Assembly: GCF_019039035.1 (NCBI RefSeq)
Contig: NZ_JAHNZT010000024.1
Coordinates: 1-64,000, forward strand
Length of the DNA stretch: 64,000 bases
Direction: 5' to 3'
Source: Citreicoccus inhibens
GTDB taxonomy: Bacteria; Myxococcota; Myxococcia; Myxococcales; Myxococcaceae
Shown: one piece after another, positions 44,266-53,138 of the stretch
How the letters are laid out: every line of letters begins with the position of its first letter
Numbering within the stretch: the stretch's first letter is position 1
Translations under genes and position numbers: made by a program
The notes under the pieces: model-generated
Told to the model about the DNA's origin: nothing
Database searches by the model: none
The model's input: the letters and a program-made list of their open reading frames with translations, nothing else

Positions 44266-46173
44266 ATGTCTCGGATTGAATCGTTGCCCCGCTGGCTGAG
44301 TGGGTTGTTGTTGGCGTCCGCGTTGGTGGCGGGCTGCAAGGTCGAGTTCCCCGAAGGCATGCCGTACACCTGCACGCAGGATGTGGACTGCGCTGGCGGT
44401 GGCGCCATCTGTGCCACGCGGCCCGGGACGACGGTGCACTACTGTTGCGTGCCTTCGCCCGAGGTGTGCAACGGATTGGATGATGACTGCGACGGGCAGG
44501 TGGACGAGCTGGAGGCCACCACCTGCTACACGGGGCCGGAGGGGACGCGGGGCGTGGGCCGCTGCAAGGAGGGCACGCCGTCCTGCGGGCCCAACGGCAC
44601 CATCCTCTGCACGGGCGAGGTGAAGCCCGCCACCGCCGAGACGTGCAACGGCGTGGATGACAACTGCGACGGGCAGGTGGACGAGGGCTTCGACTTCCAG
44701 ACGAACCCGCTGCACTGCGGCCGGTGCAACCGCCGCTGCGCGTCCACGGAGCAGTGCCTCGCGGGCCGCTGCGAGCCGCGCGCGGAGACGCTCTGCGACA
44801 ACGGCATCGATGACAACAACGACGGCACGACGGACTGCGCGGACCCGGGCTGTACGGACCAGGCGTGCGGCGTGGGCTGCGTGTGCCACGACGGCGGCAA
44901 GGCCGAGGGCAAGTGCGACGACGGCGTGGACAACGACGGTGACGGGCTCATCGATTGTGAGGACTCCGACTGCAACGCCCAGGTGTGTGGCGCGGGTCGC
45001 GCGTGCCGCAACTTCCGCTGTGGCGAGGCGAAGTGCGACGACGGCGTGGACAACGACGGCAATGGCGCTGTCGACTGCGCGGACCCCTCGTGCGCGGGTG
45101 GTTCGTGCGCCCCGGGTCCGTCGTGTGTCTGCAAGAACGGTCAGAAGGCCGAGGTCGATGCCGCGTGCTTGAACGGCGTGGACGATGACGGCGACGGCGC
45201 CATCGACTGCGCGGATGCGGATTGCGACGGGTCTTCGTGCGGCATGGGCTGCGCGTGCGGTGGCCTCAAGCCCCGCGAAGTCACCTGCGACGACAAGCTC
45301 GACAACGACGGTGACGGCAAGGTGGATTGCGCGGACTCGGACTGCGACACCAAGTCGTGCGGCGCGGGCTGCGTGTGCGCGGGTACGACCGCCACGGAGA
45401 CGGTGTGCAACGACGGCATCGACAACGACGGCGACGGGAAGATCGACTGCGCGGACATGGCGGACTGCGACGGACAGGTCTTCAGCCAGCCCGCCGGACA
45501 GGTGGCCAGCGCCATCTGCATGGGCGGCCAGGCGGTCGAGGCGGACTGCTCCAACGGCCAGGATGACAACGGCGATGGGAAGATTGACTGCCAGCCTGGC
45601 AACGCGGACGCCAACTGCGTGAGCGGCTCGTGCGGTCCGGGCTGCACGCTGACGAACTGCGTGCGCCAGGAGTCGAACTGCGCGGACGGCGCGGACAACG
45701 ACGGCGACACCAAGGCGGACTGCGCGGACTCGGATTGCGATGCCAAGTCGTGCGGCACGGGCTGCGTGTGCAACGGCACGACGCGCAAGGAGACGATCTG
45801 CACCGACAAGCAGGACAACGACGGTGACGGCAAGGTGGACTGCGCGGACTCGGACTGCGACAACCTGGCGTGCGGCACGGGCTGTCTGTGCACTGGCAGC
45901 AAGGCCGTGGAGACCGTCTGCGACGACAAGCAGGACAACGACGGCGACACCAAGGTCGACTGCGCGGACTCGGACTGCAACACCAAGTCGTGCGGCACGG
46001 GCTGCGTGTGCAACGGCACGACGCGCAAGGAGACCATCTGCAACGACCGGCGCGACAACGATGAGGATGGGCTGACCGACTGCGCGGACTCCACGGACTG
46101 CCCGCGCAACACGCCGTGCACCAAGAACGATGGCTCGGCCGGCACCTGCCAGACCAACAAGACGTGCGGGTGA
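44266..46173 (+). CDS. Cys-rich MopE-like repeat lipoprotein
   Basis: 635 residues with a lipoprotein signal (LLLASALVAGCKVEF). The N-terminal part has two MopE-type metal motifs, CNGLDDDCDGQVDE and CNGVDDNCDGQVDE. The rest is about eleven repeats of roughly 38-42 residues built on a core such as CDDKQDNDGDGKVDCADSDC followed by CGTGCVC. Asp/Asn/Gly loops of this kind bind calcium, and the even Cys count per repeat implies disulfides. It is the second gene of an operon with the PEGA protein. The role is likely a rigid, calcium-bound surface protein; copper binding as in methanotroph MopE is not established for this protein. A hairpin follows at 46201. Confidence 0.82.
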   Translation: MSRIESLPRWLSGLLLASALVAGCKVEFPEGMPYTCTQDVDCAGGGAICATRPGTTVHYCCVPSPEVCNGLDDDCDGQVDELEATTCYTGPEGTRGVGRCKEGTPSCGPNGTILCTGEVKPATAETCNGVDDNCDGQVDEGFDFQTNPLHCGRCNRRCASTEQCLAGRCEPRAETLCDNGIDDNNDGTTDCADPGCTDQACGVGCVCHDGGKAEGKCDDGVDNDGDGLIDCEDSDCNAQVCGAGRACRNFRCGEAKCDDGVDNDGNGAVDCADPSCAGGSCAPGPSCVCKNGQKAEVDAACLNGVDDDGDGAIDCADADCDGSSCGMGCACGGLKPREVTCDDKLDNDGDGKVDCADSDCDTKSCGAGCVCAGTTATETVCNDGIDNDGDGKIDCADMADCDGQVFSQPAGQVASAICMGGQAVEADCSNGQDDNGDGKIDCQPGNADANCVSGSCGPGCTLTNCVRQESNCADGADNDGDTKADCADSDCDAKSCGTGCVCNGTTRKETICTDKQDNDGDGKVDCADSDCDNLACGTGCLCTGSKAVETVCDDKQDNDGDTKVDCADSDCNTKSCGTGCVCNGTTRKETICNDRRDNDEDGLTDCADSTDCPRNTPCTKNDGSAGTCQTNKTCG

Positions 46174-46200
46174 GCGAGGGCCTCGCGGTTCAGTGGGACA

Positions 46201-46225
46201 CCGTGGCGGGCGACACCCGCCACGG
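46201..46225 (+). terminator. hairpin after the PEGA/MopE-like operon
   Basis: CCGTGGCGGG and CCCGCCACGG form a perfect 10-bp stem around CGACA, 28 bases after the stop. There is no T run. It separates the operon from the following kinase gene. Confidence 0.5.
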
Positions 46226-46426
46226 CCCCCTGGGGCAGCCGACTGTTCGTCTGCTCACGGAGGTTCAAATGCACCGCGCACGCGGTGAGTCCGCGTGGGA
46301 TTCCGCTCGGGGAGAGTGGCGCTCACGGGGGTTCGCCGTCATGGAAGAAGGACAGCGGAGCCCGGGCCGGCTGGGTGCCTGCGTGAAGGGTTCTCGGAGT
46401 ACGTCCTGTCCAGTCACGGAGGGGCC

Positions 46427-48166
46427 GTGAGCAGTGGCAGTACCCAAGCAGTGGAGGAACTCCGAGAGGGCTCGATGCTGGGCGCGTACCAGCTCGAGCG
46501 GCTCCTCGGCGAGGGCTCCATGGGGCGGGTGTATCAGGCCCGCCACGCGAAGCTCGGGCGCCAGGTGGCCCTCAAGGTGCTGCGCGCGGACCATGCGCGT
46601 GACAGCACCTTCGTGCAGCGCTTCTTCCAGGAGGCGCGCACGGTCAATCAGATCAACCACGAGCACATCGTGGAGATCTTCGACTTCGTGGACGAGGGCG
46701 CGGAGGGCCGCGTCTACTGCGTCATGGAGTTGCTGCGCGGCCAGAGCCTGGCCACGCTGCTGAAGTCCGAGCCCATCACGCTCGCGCGCATCCAGCGCAT
46801 CGCGGTGCAGGTCTGCACCGCGTTGGGGGCCGCGCACCAGGTAGGCGTGGTGCACCGGGACATCAAGCCGGACAACCTCTTCATCATCCAGCGTGGCGGC
46901 CAGCCGGACTTCGTGAAGGTGCTGGACTTCGGCGTGGCGAAGCTGATGGCCGCGCAGGGGGGCGTCTCCAGCACGCTGGATGGGACCATCATCGGCACGC
47001 CCGCGTACATGTCCCCCGAGCAGGCGGCGGGTCTGCCCGTGGACCACCGCGCGGACATCTACGCGGTGGGCAACATCCTCTACGAACTGGTGGTGGGGCA
47101 CCCGCCCTTCGAGTCCACCGCGTTCGGTCAGCTCGTGGTGCAGATCATCACGCAGGCGCCGCCCGCGCTCCCCGCGACGTTGCCCTCGGGCGAGCCGCTG
47201 CCCGCGGAGTTCTCCGAGCTGGTCATGCGCTGTCTGGCGAAGGAGCCCGAGGCGCGGCCGCAGCAGTTGGCGGAGGTCACCACGGCGCTGCTCCTGCTGC
47301 GCCCCGTGTTCGACGATGCCTCGCTCGACGGAGGGCGCCGGCCTTCGGGTGAGTTCGTGCGCGTGGACCGCGCGACGCCCGCGCTCGGCACCGCGAGTCT
47401 GTCTTTGGGGAGCGGTGTCCCGGACAGCACGTTGGCGGAGACGCTGGACCGTGCGCAGCCTCCCCGAGACGCAGCCGCGCCTCGCGCGACGCCGGCGGGG
47501 CTGCCAGCGCTGGTGGCGGCCACGGAGGTCGCGGGCTCGCCAGGGCTGCCGCCCGGCCTGAACGCGCCCGTGGGGGGAGAGGCCGCGGAGCGAGCCTCCG
47601 CGACCGGGCTCCCCGCGGCGCGGAGTCCCTGGCCCACGGTCCTGAGCAATCGTCGGATGGCGCTGGGGCTCGCGGTGCTGGCCTTGGTCGTGTCGGTGGG
47701 GGCGCTGGCCTGGCGTGGGATGAAGGGCCGCGCCGCGCCCGAGTCCGCGCCTGCGGTAGTCGCGATGGCCGCGCCGGTGCCCGCGCTGGCGTCGGTGCCC
47801 ACGTCGGTCGCGGCCGTGCCGCCGCCTCCCGCTGAGTCGGCAGCGCTCATCACGCTCAAGGTCAGCTCGTTCCCACAGGGCGCGCACGTGATGCGCTCGG
47901 ATACGGGGGAGTTGCTGGGGCTGACGCCGCTGGTGACGCAGGTCCCGCGCGAGGGGGCCCTGCTGGGGTTGCGCGTGGAGCTGTCGGGCTACATGTCCCT
48001 GGAGCGCGAGGTGCGGCTCGACGCGAGCGAGGCCGAGTTGGTGGTGCCGCTGGTGAAGGCTCGCCCCGCGCCGCGTCCGCCACCTGCGCCCGCGCGGCAG
48101 CCGCCGGCTCGCAAGGGCGCTCGGCGGACGGTCGTGGCGCCCGCGGCCTCGCACGGGGCGCGGTGA
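46427..48166 (+). CDS. Ser/Thr protein kinase with transmembrane helix and PEGA domain
   Basis: 579 residues from GTG 46427, set by GGAGG five bases upstream; the frame is open for 44 codons more. The kinase domain is complete: GEGSMGRVYQARH (P-loop), VALKVL (Lys), VVHRDIKPDNLFI (catalytic loop), LDFGVAKLM, GTPAYMSPEQA. A Pro/Ala-rich linker of about 130 residues leads to one membrane helix (MALGLAVLALVVSVGALAW), then an outside PEGA-like domain (LITLKVSSFPQGAHVM ... VELSGYMSLEREVRL) and a basic tail. It probably senses the envelope and phosphorylates cytoplasmic targets. An FHA protein gene converges on it with a 3-base gap. Confidence 0.92.
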   Translation: MSSGSTQAVEELREGSMLGAYQLERLLGEGSMGRVYQARHAKLGRQVALKVLRADHARDSTFVQRFFQEARTVNQINHEHIVEIFDFVDEGAEGRVYCVMELLRGQSLATLLKSEPITLARIQRIAVQVCTALGAAHQVGVVHRDIKPDNLFIIQRGGQPDFVKVLDFGVAKLMAAQGGVSSTLDGTIIGTPAYMSPEQAAGLPVDHRADIYAVGNILYELVVGHPPFESTAFGQLVVQIITQAPPALPATLPSGEPLPAEFSELVMRCLAKEPEARPQQLAEVTTALLLLRPVFDDASLDGGRRPSGEFVRVDRATPALGTASLSLGSGVPDSTLAETLDRAQPPRDAAAPRATPAGLPALVAATEVAGSPGLPPGLNAPVGGEAAERASATGLPAARSPWPTVLSNRRMALGLAVLALVVSVGALAWRGMKGRAAPESAPAVVAMAAPVPALASVPTSVAAVPPPPAESAALITLKVSSFPQGAHVMRSDTGELLGLTPLVTQVPREGALLGLRVELSGYMSLEREVRLDASEAELVVPLVKARPAPRPPPAPARQPPARKGARRTVVAPAASHGAR

Positions 48167-48169
48167 GGC

Positions 48170-48712
48170 TCAGCGCGACGGGGGAAGCGAGGCCTGGGCG
48201 ATGACCTTCTCGGCGATGCGCGCGATGCGGTCGTTGAAGCCGTCGGCGTCGTGGAAGGTGAGCCGCACGTCGCCTACCTGAAGTTTCGCGCCGGGTTGCA
48301 GGCGCCGGGGTTGTTCGGGCTCCAGCGTCTCGCCATCGAGCGTCACCGGGCGCGCCTGCGCCACGCGCTCCACCCACCATTGTCCATCCGGCGTGGGCGA
48401 GAGGGTGAGCTGCTCGCGCGACACCGTGGCGTCATTCACGACGAAGGTGTTCTGCGCGGCCCGTCCCAGCTTGAGCGCGCCTCGCTCGGCCAACGCCACC
48501 AACTCGAAACACATCGCGTCGCCAGCAGGCAGGCAGTCGCGCAGGTCCATCAAAGGCAGGCGCGTGGTGGCGACATTCTGCTCGGTGGCCTCGGGGACGT
48601 TCCACGCGCCTGCCTCCCACACCAGCCACGGGTGTGCGTACTTGGCGCGGAACTTCTCCTTGAGGGCCATGTGCTGCCGCAAGAGCAGGGAGAGCAGCAG
48701 GGATCGAGCCAT
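48170..48712 (-). CDS. FHA-domain protein
   Basis: 180 residues. The FHA domain lies at about 85-165 and shows the phosphothreonine-site pattern: LKLGRAAQNTFVVNDATVSR (Gly-Arg, then Val-Ser-Arg) and EQLTLSPTPDGQWWVERV, GETLEPEQPRRLQPGAKLQV. The usual His after Ser-Arg is replaced by Glu (VSREQ). The N-terminal 75 residues are not recognised. FHA domains bind phosphothreonine, so the convergent Ser/Thr kinase is a natural candidate partner; this is inference from position. Confidence 0.78.
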   Translation of the reverse strand: MARSLLLSLLLRQHMALKEKFRAKYAHPWLVWEAGAWNVPEATEQNVATTRLPLMDLRDCLPAGDAMCFELVALAERGALKLGRAAQNTFVVNDATVSREQLTLSPTPDGQWWVERVAQARPVTLDGETLEPEQPRRLQPGAKLQVGDVRLTFHDADGFNDRIARIAEKVIAQASLPPSR

Positions 48713-48871
48713 GACGGGAGAGATAACCTTCCTGAGGCGGGCTGGCGGTCGCGGTCATTCGAGGATGTCCACGAATGATCGGAACCCGGGCCTGGAGTGC
48801 CCCACTCGCGCCAGTGCCTGAGCCTGTAGTACACCCGCGCCTATCTCTTTCCATCCGATTCTGGAGAGTTC

Positions 48872-49429
48872 ATGCGCCGCCTGCTGATTGCCTCGCTCCT
48901 GTTGCTGTTGCCTGCCTGCAAGGGGGAGACGGCCAAGGACGTCACCGCCTCGGTGGTGGGGAAGACGGTGGAGGTGGCCAAGGGTGCGGGCAGCGGCGTG
49001 GTGGAGGGATTGAAGGAGGGGCGTAAGGGCGCAGTGAGCACGGACGGCTCGCACACCCTGTCCACGCCCGAGGAAGTCTTCGCCAGCGTGGAGCTCGGCG
49101 TGCTGGGCGTGAAGCCGGCGGAGGGTGGGGGCGTGGAGGTGCAGCTGTCCGTGGAGAACAAGACGCCCGCGCCGTTGCACCTGCTCGGCTTGCAGGAAGG
49201 TGGCGGCGCGCAGCTGGTGGATACGGAGGGTTTCTCCACGCAGCTTCAGACGCGCTCGCCTGGGCAGGCCTCGGACTCCATCAAGGTGCCGCCCACGTCA
49301 AAGGTGAAGGCGAGTGTCTTCTTCGAGGGCGAAGCAGCCAAGGCCGCGCGCGTTCGCCTGTGGGGGCGCGAGTTCCCGGTGCCCGCGGGCGCCAAGGCCG
49401 CGGCGACCACCGCCGCGCCGAAGCCGTAG
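48872..49429 (+). CDS. lipoprotein with late-embryogenesis-like or Ig-like domain, function unknown
   Basis: 185 residues. Signal MRRLLIASLLLLLPACKGE has lipobox LPAC. Next is a helical stretch (VVGKTVEVAKGAGSGVVEGL) and then a beta-rich part of about 110 residues (VFASVELGVLGVKPAEGGG, VEVQLSVENKTPAPLHLLGL, KVKASVFFEGEAAKAARVRL), reminiscent of the LEA-2/WHy or similar single beta-sandwich. An Ala/Pro-rich tail closes it. No catalytic residues are seen. It is divergent from the FHA gene, with 159 bases between. Confidence 0.65.
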   Translation: MRRLLIASLLLLLPACKGETAKDVTASVVGKTVEVAKGAGSGVVEGLKEGRKGAVSTDGSHTLSTPEEVFASVELGVLGVKPAEGGGVEVQLSVENKTPAPLHLLGLQEGGGAQLVDTEGFSTQLQTRSPGQASDSIKVPPTSKVKASVFFEGEAAKAARVRLWGREFPVPAGAKAAATTAAPKP

Positions 49430-49438
49430 TCGCGGCCC

Positions 49439-50365
49439 TCACGGAAACACGACGGTGCCATCCGGTGCCGTCGTGGTGTGCGTGCCCAAGGCTTCGGACA
49501 CGCTGATGAGCAGCTCCGCGACCCCCGAGTCCGTTGCGCGGCCCGGTGCCTCACCCGCGAGGCCCGCGCGAAGCGGCAGGGCGCTCACGTCCGACACCGC
49601 GCCGTCCGCCGCGAGCTGGAAGCGCAGCACGTAGGCATCCTTCACCGCGGTGCACCGGCACGAAAAGGCGAGGTTGCCCAGCGAGTAGGCGATGACGCCC
49701 TGGCCGTGTCGCTCCACACCTTGCGGCGCATGCGGCCCGTGGCCCAGCACCGCGGAGGCACCTGCCTCGATGAGCGCGTGCGCCAGCGTGCGCTGGGCGC
49801 GCGTTGGCAGGTTGGAGTTCGTGGTCCCCCAATGCAGCGATAACAACACGGGGCCTGTCTTTCGCGCGGCGCGCACGGCCGCGGTCAACGCGCGTGCCTC
49901 GTCGCGTGTGGGCTCTCGGGGCAGGTCGCGCGCGAGCACTGTGACCTGCAATCCCTGTCGTTCGACCGAGGCGGGCTCGCGCGCCAGGGCCGGCTGGATG
50001 CCCGCCGCGCGCAGCGCGCCCGCGGTGTCCTGCCTGCCCGCCACGCCCGCATCCAGCGCGTGGTTGTTCTCCAACGAGACCACGTCCACTCGGCCCGCCA
50101 AGGAGTGGGCCCACGAGGGCGGCGCGGCGAAGCGGACCCGAGGCGCGCGCGGTGTCCCGTCGGCGTCCAATCCCTGCTCATGCGCGCGCGCGGTGAGCGG
50201 GCCCTCCAGGTTCACCACGCGCACGTCTCCCTCCAGCAAGGAGGGCAGGGCCTCCAGCACGGCGGGCGTCGTCCGCGCGCCGAGTTGCAGGTCACCCGCC
50301 GCGCTCACCCGCAGCGACGCGGAGGGCGCGGCGGACAGGAGCAGGACGAGCGTGGGGACGAGCAA
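49439..50365 (-). CDS. CapA-family (PGA_cap) metallophosphatase-like exported protein
   Basis: 308 residues starting at TTG 50365, which has CCGGAG seven bases upstream and gives a signal peptide (LVPTLVLLLSAAPSASL). The family order is present: SAAGDLQLGAR (first metal Asp), VVNLEGPLTARAHE, VDVVSLENNHALDAGVAGRQ (Asn-Asn-His in place of the usual ANNH), DTAGALRAAGI, VLLSLHWGTTNSNLPTRAQR, GASAVLGHGPHAPQGVERHG and VIAYSLGNLAF. These proteins have a calcineurin-like fold and are tied to poly-gamma-glutamate export or other envelope tasks. It starts 13 bases after the ATP-grasp stop on the same strand, implying an operon. Confidence 0.78.
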   Translation of the reverse strand: MLVPTLVLLLSAAPSASLRVSAAGDLQLGARTTPAVLEALPSLLEGDVRVVNLEGPLTARAHEQGLDADGTPRAPRVRFAAPPSWAHSLAGRVDVVSLENNHALDAGVAGRQDTAGALRAAGIQPALAREPASVERQGLQVTVLARDLPREPTRDEARALTAAVRAARKTGPVLLSLHWGTTNSNLPTRAQRTLAHALIEAGASAVLGHGPHAPQGVERHGQGVIAYSLGNLAFSCRCTAVKDAYVLRFQLAADGAVSDVSALPLRAGLAGEAPGRATDSGVAELLISVSEALGTHTTTAPDGTVVFP

Positions 50366-50378
50366 GGCGGGCTCCGGC

Positions 50379-51230
50379 TCAGAGCTTCCGCGCGATGGCC
50401 CGCGCCAGCCGCCCGGCGGCCTGCGGATCCAATGACAGGAAGAGACACGGCTCGGTGACCTCCAGCTCCTGGAGCCGCGGCTGGCCCGTGTTGTCCGTGG
50501 CCACGTCCACGCGGGCATACCGCAAGGGTTGGCCCACCGCCGCGATGACCTGCTCCGCCAGCTTCAGCTCCGCGGCGTTCTCGGGGGTGAACGCACGCGG
50601 CTCCGAGAAGCTCCGCGGCGCGCTCTTCAGCGTGGGCGGGCGGTGCACGGCGTGGCTGAACTCGCCGTCGAAGAAGATGTATGCCCGCTCGCCCTCGCGC
50701 TCGAACGCGGTGAGGTAGGGCTGCACCATGACCTCGCACTCCCGAGCCATCTCCTCCACGCGCGCGCTCGCGGTCCCCGCCTCCGCGCGAGGCAGGACGT
50801 AGGTCTTCAGCGCGCCCGCGGACACGGCGGGCTTGAGCACCACCGCGTCCCAGCTCCGCTCGCGCATCACGGCGCCCACGTCCAACGTGCCGCCCTGCGG
50901 GACCCAGACGGTGTCCGTCACCGACACGCCCTTGGCGGTCAGCTCGCGCAGGTAGCTCTTGTGCGTGTTCCAGCGCAGGACGTCCGCGGGATTGTGAAGC
51001 TGGGTCAGCTTCGAGACCTTGGAGGCCCACGCGACGAAGGTGTCTCGGCGCAGGTGGCTGTCCCAGGTGCTGCGCACGACGGACAGGCGGGCCGTGCGCC
51101 AGTCCATCGTCGGGTCATCCCAGATGACTGGGTTTGCATCCAGGCCCAGCGCTCGCAGCGCGGGCAGCAGGCCTGCGTCAAAGGGTTCGAGCTGGGGCAG
51201 CCCTTGAAAGGTGAGGATCGCGACGTCCAT
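50379..51230 (-). CDS. ATP-grasp family protein
   Basis: 283 residues. The pattern is that of DcsG-like/RimK-like ATP-grasp ligases: N-terminal MDVAILTFQGLPQLEPFDAG, NPVIWDDPTMDW, VVRSTWDSHLRRDTFVAWAS, TQLHNPADVLRWNTHKSYLR, AVVLKPAVSAGALKTYVL (ATP-binding Lys region), VMVQPYLTAFEREGERAYIF (hinge and metal Glu), then RYARVDVATDNTGQPRLQEL and EVTEPCLF. It should join a carboxylate to an amine using ATP. With a CapA-like gene next in the operon, a small peptide-type modification is possible; the substrate is unknown. Confidence 0.8.
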   Translation of the reverse strand: MDVAILTFQGLPQLEPFDAGLLPALRALGLDANPVIWDDPTMDWRTARLSVVRSTWDSHLRRDTFVAWASKVSKLTQLHNPADVLRWNTHKSYLRELTAKGVSVTDTVWVPQGGTLDVGAVMRERSWDAVVLKPAVSAGALKTYVLPRAEAGTASARVEEMARECEVMVQPYLTAFEREGERAYIFFDGEFSHAVHRPPTLKSAPRSFSEPRAFTPENAAELKLAEQVIAAVGQPLRYARVDVATDNTGQPRLQELEVTEPCLFLSLDPQAAGRLARAIARKL

Positions 51231-51306
51231 GCGAGGTGCTCCGTCGAGGCAGGCGCGAGGTTGTAGCGCGGGCCCGGAGGGATTGCTCGCGCAGCGTGGC
51301 CGTTCC

Positions 51307-52917
51307 TCAGGCGGGACGCGCGGCGTTCGCTCGCGGTGTCAGCGCGATGCTCTCCGCGGGCGCATCGTGGGCGCGGCGTGAGTGGTCCATCGCCTCGCGG
51401 GCGATCCGGGCCAGCTCCGCCTGCCCGCGCGGAAAGGGAGCAGCCAGTCCTTCCAGCGCGAGGAGTTGCTGCCGCAGCTCGGCGCCATCCGCGGTGCGGC
51501 GCGCGGGGTCTCGCTCCAGCAGGCGCATCACCACCGCGTCCAGCGCGACGGGCACCGCGGGGTTGAGCCGCGACGGCGGCACCAGCTCTTGATCCACGGC
51601 GGCGCGCATCAGCCGTTCCTCCGAGTCACCCGTCAAGGCGCGGTGGCCGGTGAGCGCCTCGTGCAGCGTGAGCCCGAGGGCGAACAGGTCCGCGCGCCCG
51701 TCGAAGGGACGCCCCAACGCCTGCTCTGGCGCCATGTAGCCCAGCTTGCCGCGCACGCCACCCGCCACGGTGAGCTGCGCGCGCGCCGCATCGCGGGCGA
51801 TGCCGAAGTCGGACAGCTTCACCTCGCCAATGCGAGACACCAGGATGTTGGGCGGATTCACGTCGCGGTGCACCAGTCGCAGCGGCGCGCCGTCCGGGCC
51901 GGTGCGGCGGTGCACATAGTCCAGCGCCGAGGCCAGCTCCGCCGCCAGGAAGGTGGCCGCCGGCACGGGCAGCGGAAGCCGGCCGAGCTGCTTCATCAAG
52001 CCGCTGAGCGGCAAGCCGTCCACGAACTCCATGGCCAGGAAGTACGTGCCCGCGTGCCGGCCCAGGTCGAACACCTGGATGATGTTCGGATGGTTGAGGG
52101 TGGAGCACAGCTCCGCCTCGCGGCGGAACATGGCGAGGAAGCTGGCGTCGTCCGCGAAGGCGGGGAGGATGCGCTTGAGGGCCACCTGCTTCTCGAAGCC
52201 GCCCTCGGGCGAGTACGTGGCGCGGTACACCTCCGCCATGCCGCCCGCGCCCACGCGCTCGTGCAGCACGTACTTGCCCATGACCTCCTGCTCGCGCAGC
52301 GCGGCCAGCGCGTCCCGCGTGCGGCTGAGGAAGTGGCGCGCGAGGATGGCCGTGAGCGCGCCCGCCGCGACGAAGAAGAACGCCCGCACCAGGATGAACA
52401 GCGGCGAGAGCGTGACGAGCGGCTGCTCCGGCAAGAGGGGCCGCACGAACCCGAAGTAGATGCCCGCGTACTCGGCGGCCACCAGCACGCCCGCCGCGAG
52501 CGCCAGCCGGGGGCTGCTGCGCAGCGCGGCCAGGGTGACGAGGCTGCCCCAGATGACGAGGGTGGGCGCCGTGAGCGCGTAGACCGGGCCCTGGTAGCGC
52601 AGGTCGAACGCCAGCACCACCGCGGGGATGCTCACCTCGATGGCCACGTTCAGCCACGGCACCGCGGGGTGGAACACGCCCGCGCGCAGGATGCGCCACA
52701 TCGCCCCGTAGTAGAGGCAGAGCACCGCCGCCAACCCGATGAGCGCGCGCGTCAGGCCCCAGCCCAGCGACTGTCCGAGCGCCGCCGCCACCACGATGCA
52801 GAGCCCCGAGAGCGCCGCCATGAAGCGCGCCACGGACAGCTCCCGCGCCTGCGCGTCGCGGCGCAGGTGCCCTTCGAGAAAGCGGGAGACGGCGCTGGAC
52901 GGGGTGCGGGTGACCAT
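51307..52917 (-). CDS. polytopic membrane Ser/Thr protein kinase
   Basis: 536 residues. The first 205 residues hold about six transmembrane helices (FMAALSGLCIVVAAALGQSL, ALIGLAAVLCLYYGAMW, ALTAPTLVIWGSLVTLAAL, LALAAGVLVAAEYAGIYFGF, FILVRAFFFVAAGALTAILA). The kinase domain follows at about 220-490: GAGGMAEVYRATY, VALKRILPAF, LVHRDVNPPNILV, LSDFGIARD, LGYMAPEQALG. The HRDxNxxN form of the catalytic loop (Asn for Lys) is common among bacterial kinases. The sensor is therefore the membrane domain itself, unlike the kinase upstream, whose single helix leads to a PEGA domain. Targets unknown. Confidence 0.9.
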   Translation of the reverse strand: MVTRTPSSAVSRFLEGHLRRDAQARELSVARFMAALSGLCIVVAAALGQSLGWGLTRALIGLAAVLCLYYGAMWRILRAGVFHPAVPWLNVAIEVSIPAVVLAFDLRYQGPVYALTAPTLVIWGSLVTLAALRSSPRLALAAGVLVAAEYAGIYFGFVRPLLPEQPLVTLSPLFILVRAFFFVAAGALTAILARHFLSRTRDALAALREQEVMGKYVLHERVGAGGMAEVYRATYSPEGGFEKQVALKRILPAFADDASFLAMFRREAELCSTLNHPNIIQVFDLGRHAGTYFLAMEFVDGLPLSGLMKQLGRLPLPVPAATFLAAELASALDYVHRRTGPDGAPLRLVHRDVNPPNILVSRIGEVKLSDFGIARDAARAQLTVAGGVRGKLGYMAPEQALGRPFDGRADLFALGLTLHEALTGHRALTGDSEERLMRAAVDQELVPPSRLNPAVPVALDAVVMRLLERDPARRTADGAELRQQLLALEGLAAPFPRGQAELARIAREAMDHSRRAHDAPAESIALTPRANAARPA

Positions 52918-53138
52918 AAGCCCGCGACTCTAGAGAACGCGCTCTCTTCCGTGCACGGGGCCCCCCGTACCCGGGGTGGGAATTCACCTCACCTGATGGC
53001 ACCTACCAGAGCGGATTCGTCCCTGGGTGGGTGGACTTGGCCGGTCAGGTGTCGCTGAAATGTTTCACGGCCCAACCATTTCGCGTGAAAGAGGACGGGT
53101 CTCATCCATCAAAGCTCGGCCCCGTGTCGGGAGGCTTC

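Noticed and set aside
44266-46173. Copper-binding function by analogy to methanotroph MopE
   Set aside because: Only the short CNG..DD.CDG..DE motif is shared; calcium binding is the better reading of the remaining repeats.
51307-52917. Kinase inactive because the catalytic loop reads HRDVNPPN, not HRDxKxxN
   Set aside because: Asn at this position is frequent in bacterial kinases, and the P-loop, Lys, Asp and DFG are intact.
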